Position numbers and translations under genes: made by a program. Below are positions 1-5,116 of a stretch of 6,850 nucleotides of DNA, piece after piece. Each line of letters opens with the position of its first letter. The stretch's first letter is position 1. The notes below the pieces were generated by a model, which was not told the origin of the DNA, did not search any database, and was given only the letters and a program-made list of their open reading frames with translations. The stretch is taken from the NCBI GenBank assembly GCA_937934385.1, contig CALGZV010000376.1:1-6850 (forward strand), read 5' to 3'. The DNA comes from an uncultured Clostridia bacterium (GTDB lineage: Bacteria > Bacillota > Clostridia > Oscillospirales > CAG-272).

Positions 1-737
1 GCACAAAAACAGATAACAAAATTTCAGTTCTGATAAAAAAAGAAGATATTACCGGTGCAGCACAGGTGGATATTCTTCCCCAATTATCCGATACCCCCTG
101 CGGAGAAGGTTATTTTGCCGTACCTATGCTGCATCGCAGTTATCTTACCTATTTTAAGCCGCGGCAGGATTTCTGCGAGGATACGCTGCTTTTCAGTATG
201 CCCTTTTACGGAGTAAAACGGCCCGGAGAATGTTTTATCGTTCTGCTGGAAGGTTTGGCGCCGGAAGCCCGGCTGTATCAAAGCTATCACCGGGGAAGCT
301 ATTGCATCTGCTTCCGTTTTGACTTTCAGGCTGACTCCATTGTCCCTTATGACGATATTACCCTGCAAATTATTTTTCTTGCTCCCGATGCGGATTATAA
401 TGCTATGGCCCGCGCTTACCGGGAATATCAATACGCGCATGGCCTGCAAACAATTTTAGAAAAAAAGCGTAAAGCGGTAACCTATGCAGCCGAAGCGCCG
501 GAAATCCGCTTGCGGCTGGCCTGGAAACCCGTACCGACGCCGGTGGAGGAGCAAACGCCCACCACCGAACCGAGCATGCACGCGGCCATCTCTTTTGACC
601 GGCTGAAAGAAATCATGCTCCGAATGCATAGAGCCGGTATAGAGAAGGCGGAATTATGCTTGGTCGGCTGGAACCAAAAAGGACATGACGGAAGGTACCC
701 GCAGCTTTTTCCTGTAGAAGAAGCTTTAGGCGGTGAA
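1..737 (+). other. DUF5696-like (glycoside-hydrolase-like) fragment, 3' truncated
   Basis: This is the left part of the chimeric frame. The family assignment rests on remembered similarity of the 'MARAYREYQ' region and of the 'GIEKAELCLVGWNQKGHDGRYPQLFPVEEALGGE' type barrel start (bases about 628-737), where the tryptophan, histidine-aspartate and 'RYP' positions are typical. DUF5696 proteins are large secreted or surface proteins thought to act on carbohydrate. Only the region before and at the first barrel strands is present. Arginine codons here include seven CGG, and GC-rich codons (ccg, gcc, cgc) are common, unlike the right part of the frame. Confidence 0.5.
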
Positions 738-1577
738 AAAAAGCTGAAAGAAGCGATCGAAGAATGGCTGGAATACAAGGATGACGGCAGAGAATCCAGA
801 GCAAAGAGCGACAAGGTCATCTACGCGATCGAAAACATGAGCACAACGGATGAAGTTGTAAACATGCTTTGTGAAAGAATCATGGAGCTGAAGGACTTCC
901 TGGTAAAGAAATCCGTATGGGCTCTCGGCGGAGACGGATGGGCTTACGATATCGGTTACGGCGGTCTGGATCATGTTCTGGCTTCCGGAGAGAATATCAA
1001 TATCCTGGTTTTCGATACAGAAGTATACTCCAATACAGGCGGACAGGCATCCAAGGCTTCGCAGATCGGTCAGGTCGCACAGTTCGCTGCCGGCGGTAAA
1101 GCAATCAGCAAGAAGAATCTCGCTGAGATCGCAATGTCTTACGGATATGTATACGTTGCACAGGTAGCTATGGGCGCTGACCAAAGCCAGCTCCTTAAGG
1201 CTCTCACTGAGGCTGAAGCTTACCACGGTCCTTCGCTTATTATCGGATATGCTCCCTGCGAGATGCACGGTATTAAGAAAGGCGGCATGCAAAACTGCCA
1301 GACCGAGATGAAGAAGGCAGTTGAGGCAGGCTACTGGCAGATGTTCCGCTTCAATCCTGCAGCAGTTGCAGAAGGCAAGAACCCGCTGACTATCGACTCT
1401 AAGGAGCCTACAGCGGATTACGTTGAGTTCATCAAGAACGAAGCACGTTACAGCCGTCTCGCACAGTCCTTCCCGGAAAAGGCTGAAAAGCTCTTCGCGG
1501 AAGCTGCTGAAGCAGCAAAGGCAAAATATGCTCACCTCCTCAGACAGAAGGAAAGCTACGAGCCGAAGCAGAACTGA
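1..1577 (+). CDS. Chimeric partial ORF: DUF5696-like N-terminal part joined to PFOR C-terminal domain
   Basis: The frame is open from base 3, so the gene starts left of the window; the GTG at 66 is an internal valine codon. 524 codons are visible. Residues 1 to about 245 resemble DUF5696 proteins (glycoside-hydrolase-like): a beta-rich part, an 'ADYNAMARAYREY' segment, a proline-rich linker, then the start of a TIM-barrel-like region with 'GWNQKGHDGRYPQLFP'. From about residue 253 the protein is unmistakably the C-terminal end of pyruvate:ferredoxin oxidoreductase. It has the ThDP motif GDGWAYD (GDG at residues 310-312) through Asn344 in 'NTGGQ', and 'YAPC' with Cys419, which in the family is the last ligand of the proximal [4Fe-4S] cluster. 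The other three cluster cysteines, and everything upstream in PFOR, are absent. The fusion therefore should not act as a PFOR, and the barrel is cut short too. Product and reality as one gene are doubtful. Confidence 0.6.
   Translation, partial: TKTDNKISVLIKKEDITGAAQVDILPQLSDTPCGEGYFAVPMLHRSYLTYFKPRQDFCEDTLLFSMPFYGVKRPGECFIVLLEGLAPEARLYQSYHRGSYCICFRFDFQADSIVPYDDITLQIIFLAPDADYNAMARAYREYQYAHGLQTILEKKRKAVTYAAEAPEIRLRLAWKPVPTPVEEQTPTTEPSMHAAISFDRLKEIMLRMHRAGIEKAELCLVGWNQKGHDGRYPQLFPVEEALGGEKKLKEAIEEWLEYKDDGRESRAKSDKVIYAIENMSTTDEVVNMLCERIMELKDFLVKKSVWALGGDGWAYDIGYGGLDHVLASGENINILVFDTEVYSNTGGQASKASQIGQVAQFAAGGKAISKKNLAEIAMSYGYVYVAQVAMGADQSQLLKALTEAEAYHGPSLIIGYAPCEMHGIKKGGMQNCQTEMKKAVEAGYWQMFRFNPAAVAEGKNPLTIDSKEPTADYVEFIKNEARYSRLAQSFPEKAEKLFAEAAEAAKAKYAHLLRQKESYEPKQN
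759..1577 (+). pseudogene. nifJ: Pyruvate:ferredoxin oxidoreductase (PFOR), C-terminal fragment
   Basis: PFOR oxidises pyruvate with CoA to acetyl-CoA and CO2, passing electrons to ferredoxin, in the cytoplasm of anaerobes. The full enzyme is about 1,170-1,200 residues; only about 272 C-terminal residues are here. They include most of the ThDP-binding domain (GDG at 930-938, Asn codon at 1032), 'KKSVWALGGDGWAYD', 'FDTEVYSNTGGQ', 'YVAQVAMGA', 'YAPC' (Cys codon 1257-1259) and the 'EAGYW' and 'NPLTIDSKEPTADY' tail. The C-terminus looks intact and is followed by a terminator, so the 3' end is natural. Codon use is that of a highly expressed gene (AGA/CGT arginine, no CGG). Either the contig was misjoined and the true gene is complete elsewhere, or the 5' part has been replaced by recombination. 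Confidence 0.8.
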
Positions 1578-1613
1578 TCTCAAATAAAATAATAAGATTT
1601 TAACGTAAACTTA

Positions 1614-1662
1614 AAGCGACGCAGATGTTGTAATTTGGTGACATCTGCGTCGCTTGTTTATA
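1614..1662 (+). terminator. Intrinsic terminator after the PFOR end
   Basis: A perfect 15-bp stem (1614-1628 with 1641-1655, arms AAGCGACGCAGATGT / ACATCTGCGTCGCTT) with a 12-nt loop lies 37 bases after the TGA stop. It is followed by GTTTATATAA, a moderate U-rich tail. It would end the upstream transcript before the LytTR unit. Confidence 0.85.
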
Positions 1663-1692
1663 TAATTCATGCCATAAATATATTATTATAAC

Positions 1693-1712
1693 ATTTATTC
1701 CGGAGAATAAAT
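1693..1712. repeat. AT-rich inverted repeat (8-bp arms)
   Basis: ATTTATTC (1693-1700) and GAATAAAT (1705-1712) are perfect inverted copies around CGGA. It lies about 100 bp upstream of the LytTR promoter. It could be a weak hairpin or an operator; nothing in the sequence decides this. Confidence 0.3.
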
Positions 1713-1812
1713 TTAAGTACCCGCTAAACTATAAAAAACTCAAACTCAAAAAGGACAAGTCTATGGGCAATAACCGCTTATATTTCTAAATCGACCACAT
1801 ACTGAAAATCTA

Positions 1813-1841
1813 TTGAATACAGCTTACGTTCTGTTTATAAT
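1813..1841 (+). promoter_or_regulatory. Sigma-A type promoter of the LytTR-DUF3021 unit
   Basis: TTGAAT (1813-1818) and a perfect TATAAT (1836-1841) are separated by 17 bp. The start site would fall near 1848, leaving a very short 5' untranslated region before the ribosome binding site AGAGGAAG (1852-1859). The -35 box is four of six to consensus. Confidence 0.55.
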
Positions 1842-1867
1842 TATAGACAAGAGAGGAAGTGTTTATA

Positions 1868-2308
1868 ATGCAGATCGAAATAAAAACAGATGATTCATAC
1901 ATCGAACCCAAAATAATTATTTTGACAGCATCGATTACAGAGGAAATAAATAATATTGTGCAAAAGCTATCGGTCGATAATTCGCACATTATTACCGGAA
2001 ATAAAAACGGAAAGATCGAAGTATTAGAACAAAATGATCTGATCAGAATCTTTTCCTGCAACAATAAGGTTTTTGCATTAACAAATAACGGTGAATATCT
2101 TCTTCGATTCAGACTTTATGAGATGGAGGAAAAATTAGATCCTTCTCAATTTGTCCGTATTTCCAATTCAGAAATTATAAATCTTAAAAAGGTAAAAAAC
2201 TTTGATTTGAACTTTACCGGAACTATTTGCGTTAAACTAATAAACGGAACAGTAACATATGTATCAAGACGGTACGTCTCAAAAATAAAAAAAATATTAG
2301 GAATATAA
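1868..2308 (+). CDS. LytTR-family DNA-binding transcriptional regulator (stand-alone)
   Basis: The 146-residue protein has an N-terminal part of about 45 residues with no response-regulator receiver motifs, then a LytTR DNA-binding domain (about residues 48-143). Typical LytTR landmarks are 'FVRISNSEIINLKKV' (95-109), a run of short beta strands, and the ending 'VSRRYVSKIKKILGI'. It should bind promoter DNA in the cytoplasm. The ATG at 1868 was chosen over the in-frame GTG at 1859 because AGAGGAAG (1852-1859) then sits 8 nt upstream. The gene ends 10 bp before the DUF3021 start, so the two form an operon. Stand-alone LytTR proteins paired with a membrane protein form LytTR regulatory systems, in which the membrane partner usually inhibits the regulator; autoregulation is common in the family. 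The target here is unknown. The family call is firm, the regulatory model inferred. Confidence 0.88.
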   Translation: MQIEIKTDDSYIEPKIIILTASITEEINNIVQKLSVDNSHIITGNKNGKIEVLEQNDLIRIFSCNNKVFALTNNGEYLLRFRLYEMEEKLDPSQFVRISNSEIINLKKVKNFDLNFTGTICVKLINGTVTYVSRRYVSKIKKILGI

Positions 2309-2318
2309 GGTGATAAAT

Positions 2319-2777
2319 ATGAAAAAGAAAATATTATTACGCGGCATTTTAGGATTTCCTATCGGACTGGCAACGGGATATATAATAACAATAATTCTCT
2401 CTTTGATATTTGCACACGGGTATTATTCCCCATGTGTACCTGAACTGACCGTTATGATGAAAAACGAGATTAATGCAGTTCTTCTTCAGGCATTTTTATG
2501 CGGAATACTGGGGACAGGGTTTGCGGCCTGCTCTGTAATATGGGAAATAGAGAATTGGGGAATTGTAAAACAGACAGGAATCTACTTCTTAATTATTTCG
2601 GTAATAATGATGCCGATAGCTTATATCACCTATTGGATGGAACACAGTTTAAAAGGTGTGTTAAGCTACTTTGGAATTTTCACCTTCATTTTTGCTGTCA
2701 TATGGATCATACAGTATTTCATTGCTAAAAAGGAAGTAAAAAAAATGAACGAAAATTTACACATAGGGCAACAGTAA
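2319..2777 (+). CDS. DUF3021 family four-helix membrane protein
   Basis: The 152-residue protein has four predicted membrane segments: about 9-32, 51-75, 87-107 and 114-136. A basic start (MKKK) and a lysine-rich tail after helix four suggest both ends are cytoplasmic. Size, topology and position directly after a LytTR gene match DUF3021 proteins, which are characteristically encoded with LytTR regulators. By analogy with the membrane partners in streptococcal LytTR systems, it probably holds the regulator inactive until an envelope or metabolic signal arrives; this is inference. The ATG at 2319 was chosen because AAGGTGAT (2307-2314), a good match to the anti-Shine-Dalgarno, precedes it. The GTG at 2310 lies inside that site. 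No clear terminator follows. Confidence 0.85.
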   Translation: MKKKILLRGILGFPIGLATGYIITIILSLIFAHGYYSPCVPELTVMMKNEINAVLLQAFLCGILGTGFAACSVIWEIENWGIVKQTGIYFLIISVIMMPIAYITYWMEHSLKGVLSYFGIFTFIFAVIWIIQYFIAKKEVKKMNENLHIGQQ

Positions 2778-2893
2778 AAATAATTTTCTTTAATTCTTAG
2801 TTTATGTCATTATAAAAAAATCTGTTAATCCTAATGTACCTGTCTTTAAATCACAGGAAATTTAAAATATTTGTAAGATAAATTAGAATTTAC
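2778..2893 (+). other. AT-rich spacer with no clear element
   Basis: This stretch between the DUF3021 stop and the GNAT promoter is very AT-rich. The only structure seen is a weak 5-bp hairpin (CCTGT 2839-2843 with ACAGG 2853-2857) without a U-tract. No convincing terminator or small gene was seen, so some read-through from the LytTR unit into the GNAT leader is possible. Confidence 0.5.
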
Positions 2894-2921
2894 TTGACAT
2901 AACTATAAAAAAGTATATAAT
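2894..2921 (+). promoter_or_regulatory. Consensus sigma-A promoter of the GNAT leader
   Basis: Perfect TTGACA (2894-2899) and perfect TATAAT (2916-2921) are 16 bp apart. Transcription should start near 2928, about 34 bp before the leader ORF and about 245 bp before the acetyltransferase. A consensus promoter followed by a terminator before the gene fits constitutive initiation with control at elongation. Confidence 0.8.
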
Positions 2922-2957
2922 ATTAATATAAATTAAATAAAATTATTTTTAAGGTAA

Positions 2958-3145
2958 AACAATGTTTAACTTTATCGACCGCCTAAACAATAACGTCGAT
3001 ATGCAGTCCGCAGTCCCTGCTTATTATTGGCAGAACGTCGGGCTTACATTGTTATACCCTTATTCAAGTAATTAGAGTGTTTTCTAATCTGATTAAGATA
3101 AGCGCAGTGTAGGCTATGAGTAAATCTTAGCCTGCACTGTTTTTT
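2958..3145 (+). promoter_or_regulatory. Candidate ribosome-controlled transcription attenuator
   Basis: Four segments can pair in alternative ways. Segment 1 (2958-2965, AACAATGT, containing the leader start codon) is perfectly complementary over 8 bp to 3046-3053. Segment 2 (3041-3051, GGCTTACATTG) can pair over 11 bp, three of them G-U, with segment 3 (3105-3115, CAGTGTAGGCT). Segment 3 extended by one base (3105-3116) forms the terminator stem with segment 4 (3128-3139). Pairing 1:2 would leave the terminator free; a ribosome held early in the leader would break 1:2 and allow 2:3, giving read-through. A small hairpin (ATTAGA 3071-3076 with TCTAAT 3083-3088) lies in the 2:3 loop. The pairings are seen directly; the mechanism is inferred. 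Confidence 0.6.
2962..3075 (+). CDS. 37-residue leader peptide upstream of the GNAT gene
   Basis: An ATG at 2962, preceded at 7 nt by AAGG (2951-2954), opens 37 codons to a TAG at 3073. The peptide contains an aromatic, proline-bearing middle 'PAYYWQNVG' (residues 19-27) and ends 'LLYPYSSN'. It has no membrane segment or signal peptide and I recognise no family. It lies between a consensus promoter and an intrinsic terminator, and codons 27-31 overlap the RNA segment that can block that terminator. This is the layout of a regulatory leader ORF whose translation, rather than product, matters. The Shine-Dalgarno is modest. The start codon lies in a stretch (2958-2965) that can pair with 3046-3053. 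Whether it is translated is inferred. Confidence 0.6.
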   Translation: MFNFIDRLNNNVDMQSAVPAYYWQNVGLTLLYPYSSN

Positions 3146-3150
3146 ATATT
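3105..3150 (+). terminator. Intrinsic terminator inside the GNAT leader (attenuator)
   Basis: A 12-bp stem (3105-3116 with 3128-3139, one G-U pair) with an 11-nt loop is followed at once by six T (3140-3145) and ATATTTTC. It is a strong Rho-independent terminator, placed only 22 bases before the start-proximal GNAT ribosome binding site zone and downstream of the GNAT promoter, so it must be bypassed for expression. Confidence 0.85.
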
Positions 3151-3172
3151 TTCAAGAAAGGAATAAACTAAA

Positions 3173-3742
3173 ATGATTACAAACAAGGGAACACAAACAA
3201 TAAAAACCGAAAGGTTTATTTTGCGGAAATTCACTGTTGATGATGCTCAGGCTATGTTTGATAATTGGGCAAATGACGAAAGAGTTACGCGCTATTTAAC
3301 CTGGTGTCCTCATGAATCACCTGAGCTTACAAAACAGCTCTTAGAAAGTTGGTGCGCAGCATATAACAACCTGAATACATACAATTGGGCTATAGAATAT
3401 GTGAAAGCACCTATCGGAAATATCAGTATTGTCCGGTTAAACGAAAGCTGCGAATATGCAGAACTCGGTTACTGTATAGGACATGATTACTGGAATAAAG
3501 GTTTTATGTCTGAAGCCGCAAAAGCAGTCATTGACTACCTTTTTGCCGAAGTCGGAGTAAACCGTGTCGGAATTTCTCATGCGGTTAAAAATCCTGCATC
3601 CGGCAAAGTTGCTCAAAAATGCGGCCTGATCTTCGAGGGTACAAAGCGTGAATATTTTAAAACCGCCACAGGAGAATTTCTCGACATATCCGATTACGGT
3701 ATTTTAAGAAGTGAGTGGTCAGAAATGAGAAAACAGAATTGA
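3173..3742 (+). CDS. GNAT-family N-acetyltransferase, RimJ/RimL type
   Basis: The 189-residue protein is full length for the Acetyltransf_3 (RimJ/RimL-like) branch of GNAT enzymes, which transfer acetyl from acetyl-CoA to an amine. It opens with 'IKTERFILRKFTVDDAQAMF' (10-29), the usual first strand and helix. Motif A, the acetyl-CoA pyrophosphate site, is 'ELGYCIGHDYWNKGFMSEA' (97-115), and 'NPASGKVAQKCGLIFEGTKRE' (140-160) is the typical C-terminal motif B. It is soluble and cytoplasmic. AGAAAGGA (3155-3162) precedes the ATG by 10 nt. Substrate cannot be read from sequence: members act on ribosomal proteins, other protein N-termini, antibiotics or small metabolites. The attenuator-like leader favours an inducible role, perhaps against a translation-affecting compound; that part is inference. 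Confidence 0.88.
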   Translation: MITNKGTQTIKTERFILRKFTVDDAQAMFDNWANDERVTRYLTWCPHESPELTKQLLESWCAAYNNLNTYNWAIEYVKAPIGNISIVRLNESCEYAELGYCIGHDYWNKGFMSEAAKAVIDYLFAEVGVNRVGISHAVKNPASGKVAQKCGLIFEGTKREYFKTATGEFLDISDYGILRSEWSEMRKQN

Positions 3743-3757
3743 CTGTAATTAAATATC

Positions 3758-3800
3758 AGCGCATAGATCAAACTTTTAGTTTGATCTATGCGCTTGTTAC
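3758..3800. terminator. 17-bp hairpin terminator between convergent GNAT and glycosyltransferase genes
   Basis: A perfect 17-bp stem (3758-3774 with 3778-3794, arms beginning AGCGCATAGATC) closes on a TTT loop 15 bases after the GNAT stop. The + strand tail is TGTTACTTTATT and the - strand tail GATATTTAATT; both are only moderately U-rich. It probably serves GNAT and may work in both directions for the convergent gene. Confidence 0.75.
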
Positions 3801-3854
3801 TTTATTAAATATGATATTTAATTCCCGCTTATATCAGTGAATCAATCAAAACAC

Positions 3855-5000
3855 TTATTTCATGCAAGCGCGATACATTGCCTCTGCATCATCGCCCATC
3901 CGTGAGACCGAATAAAAACGCTTTACAGTCTCTCTGCCGAACGCGCCGAGCCTTGATAGCTTTTCGGAATCGCTTTCAAAAAGATTTTTTATATCAGATA
4001 TAAGTTTCTCTGCCGAAGACTTTTCTCCGTCCCGACAACAAAAATTCGTCTTTTGCGCTGCCTTCAGACTATCTTCGCCGTCAAAGATACCGAGATAACC
4101 CTGCGCACCTGCAAGAACAGTCGGTATTCCGCACGACATTGCCTCAAGCGCAGCCCGCGATACTCCGACAAATGCATCGGCACAAGGAAGAATATCAGGA
4201 ATATCACGGCGCGATCCAAGCATAACAATAACCTTCCTTCCAAGCTTCTTATTCACCTGCTCAGCTTCGTTCGAGAGTCTGTCAAATTCTGTTCCCGATC
4301 CTACCGTAACGATCTCAATATCGGGATAAAGCTCTGCAAGTTGCTCTGCACTTCCGATCAACTGTACTGCCGCGTCAGAGCTTGCCGAATCAAGACGGCT
4401 GACATGCATGACTCTGTGCGTACAAGTATCCGAAAGTCCGAGCTTTCGGGCAATATCCGCTTTCCGTTCGGACTGCGCAGGGCAGAAACGTTCAGCGTCA
4501 ATACCGTTAACCGTCAGCGTAATATTGTCGGAAGATATACTGTAAGCATCTATAAGATATTTTCTGACGTCCTCACTTACCGCAAGCGACCTTTCACCCC
4601 AATCAGTAAGAGCGCTAAGGCCCGGAAGCATCTTGTAAACCCCATGCGCTGTCGTCACATAATGAAACGCTTCCGGCATTCTTCTTTTCAGCTTTCCGCA
4701 TACTATAGTACACATACGTGCATGAGCATGAACAACATCAAAAGGATTTCCCGACTGTATACTATCCTCTACAAGCTTTTTCAATCCTTTATACGCCCGT
4801 GCGAGTTTTATCGGAGATCTTTCCGACAGAGGAAGCGTCACATGTACAGCGCCGGCCCCCTCAAGCTGCTCAGCGTATACTCCGCCTGAAGACGCCACCG
4901 TAACACTGTGTCCGCGCCGCAAAAGTTCCTTTGAAAGTTCAAGAATATATGTCTCCGCGCCGCCTATACCGAACGCCATCGTTACCATAAGAATATTCAT
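3855..5000 (-). CDS. GT4-like glycosyltransferase (GT-B fold)
   Basis: The 381-residue protein has the two-domain layout of GT-B enzymes that move a sugar from a nucleotide donor to a lipid, protein or glycan acceptor, usually at the cytoplasmic membrane face. N-terminal half: 'MNILMVTMAFGIGGAETYILEL' region with GGAE (13-16), 'HAHARM' (91-96), 'TAHG' (117-120), 'SEDVRKYL' (142-149). C-terminal half: 'VNGID' (164-168), 'HVSRLD' (199-204), 'GSGTEFDRL' (234-242) and a donor-site region with 'ALEAMSCGIPTV' (284-295) then 'GYLGIFDG'. In the EX7E motif the second glutamate is E286, but the first position is V278. The ATG at 5000 was chosen because GGAAGGAG lies 8 nt upstream and homology starts there; the open frame upstream overlaps the MORN gene. 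Donor and acceptor are unknown. It may be regulated separately from the upstream genes, with which it shares strand. Confidence 0.85.
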   Translation of the reverse strand: MNILMVTMAFGIGGAETYILELSKELLRRGHSVTVASSGGVYAEQLEGAGAVHVTLPLSERSPIKLARAYKGLKKLVEDSIQSGNPFDVVHAHARMCTIVCGKLKRRMPEAFHYVTTAHGVYKMLPGLSALTDWGERSLAVSEDVRKYLIDAYSISSDNITLTVNGIDAERFCPAQSERKADIARKLGLSDTCTHRVMHVSRLDSASSDAAVQLIGSAEQLAELYPDIEIVTVGSGTEFDRLSNEAEQVNKKLGRKVIVMLGSRRDIPDILPCADAFVGVSRAALEAMSCGIPTVLAGAQGYLGIFDGEDSLKAAQKTNFCCRDGEKSSAEKLISDIKNLFESDSEKLSRLGAFGRETVKRFYSVSRMGDDAEAMYRACMK

Positions 5001-5070
5001 TAAATACGCTCCTTCCCATTCTCGAACCGGATAAAAACTCATAGCTCCAGAATATGAAATCATAAAACAT

Positions 5071-5099
5071 GAGCTGAAAAACAGTAAGTTTTCCAGCTC
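5071..5099 (-). terminator. Weak hairpin between the MORN and glycosyltransferase genes
   Basis: On the minus strand GAGCTGGAAAA (5099-5089) pairs with TTTTCAGCTC (5080-5071), a 10-bp stem with one bulged base and an 8-nt loop. It is followed by ATGTTTTATGATTTC. It lies 18 bases after the MORN stop. The U-run is interrupted, so it is at best a partial terminator. Confidence 0.45.
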
Positions 5100-5116
5100 A
5101 AAACAGTTACTCAGAC

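Noticed and set aside
66..68. GTG as the start of the first gene
   Set aside because: The frame is open from base 3 with sensible protein-like sequence and there is no ribosome binding site before 66; the gene begins outside the window.
726..1583. Long minus-strand open frame (285 codons) opposite the PFOR segment
   Set aside because: It is a shadow of the plus-strand PFOR coding sequence, which has unmistakable family motifs; the minus-strand translation is Cys/Leu/Ser-rich with no recognisable domain.
1820..1835. Possible LytTR operator half-site (TACGTTCTG) in the LytTR promoter spacer
   Set aside because: It resembles a LytTR half-site, but no second copy at the expected 12-13 bp spacing was found, so autoregulation cannot be claimed from this.
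3804..3822. AT-only palindrome ATTAAATAT-G-ATATTTAAT
   Set aside because: Nine-bp arms around one base in very AT-rich intergenic DNA between convergent genes; easily arises by chance and has no tail or neighbouring gene start to give it a role.
4053..4889. 278-codon plus-strand open frame opposite the glycosyltransferase
   Set aside because: Arg/Ser/Cys-rich shadow frame without domain features; the minus-strand gene explains the region.
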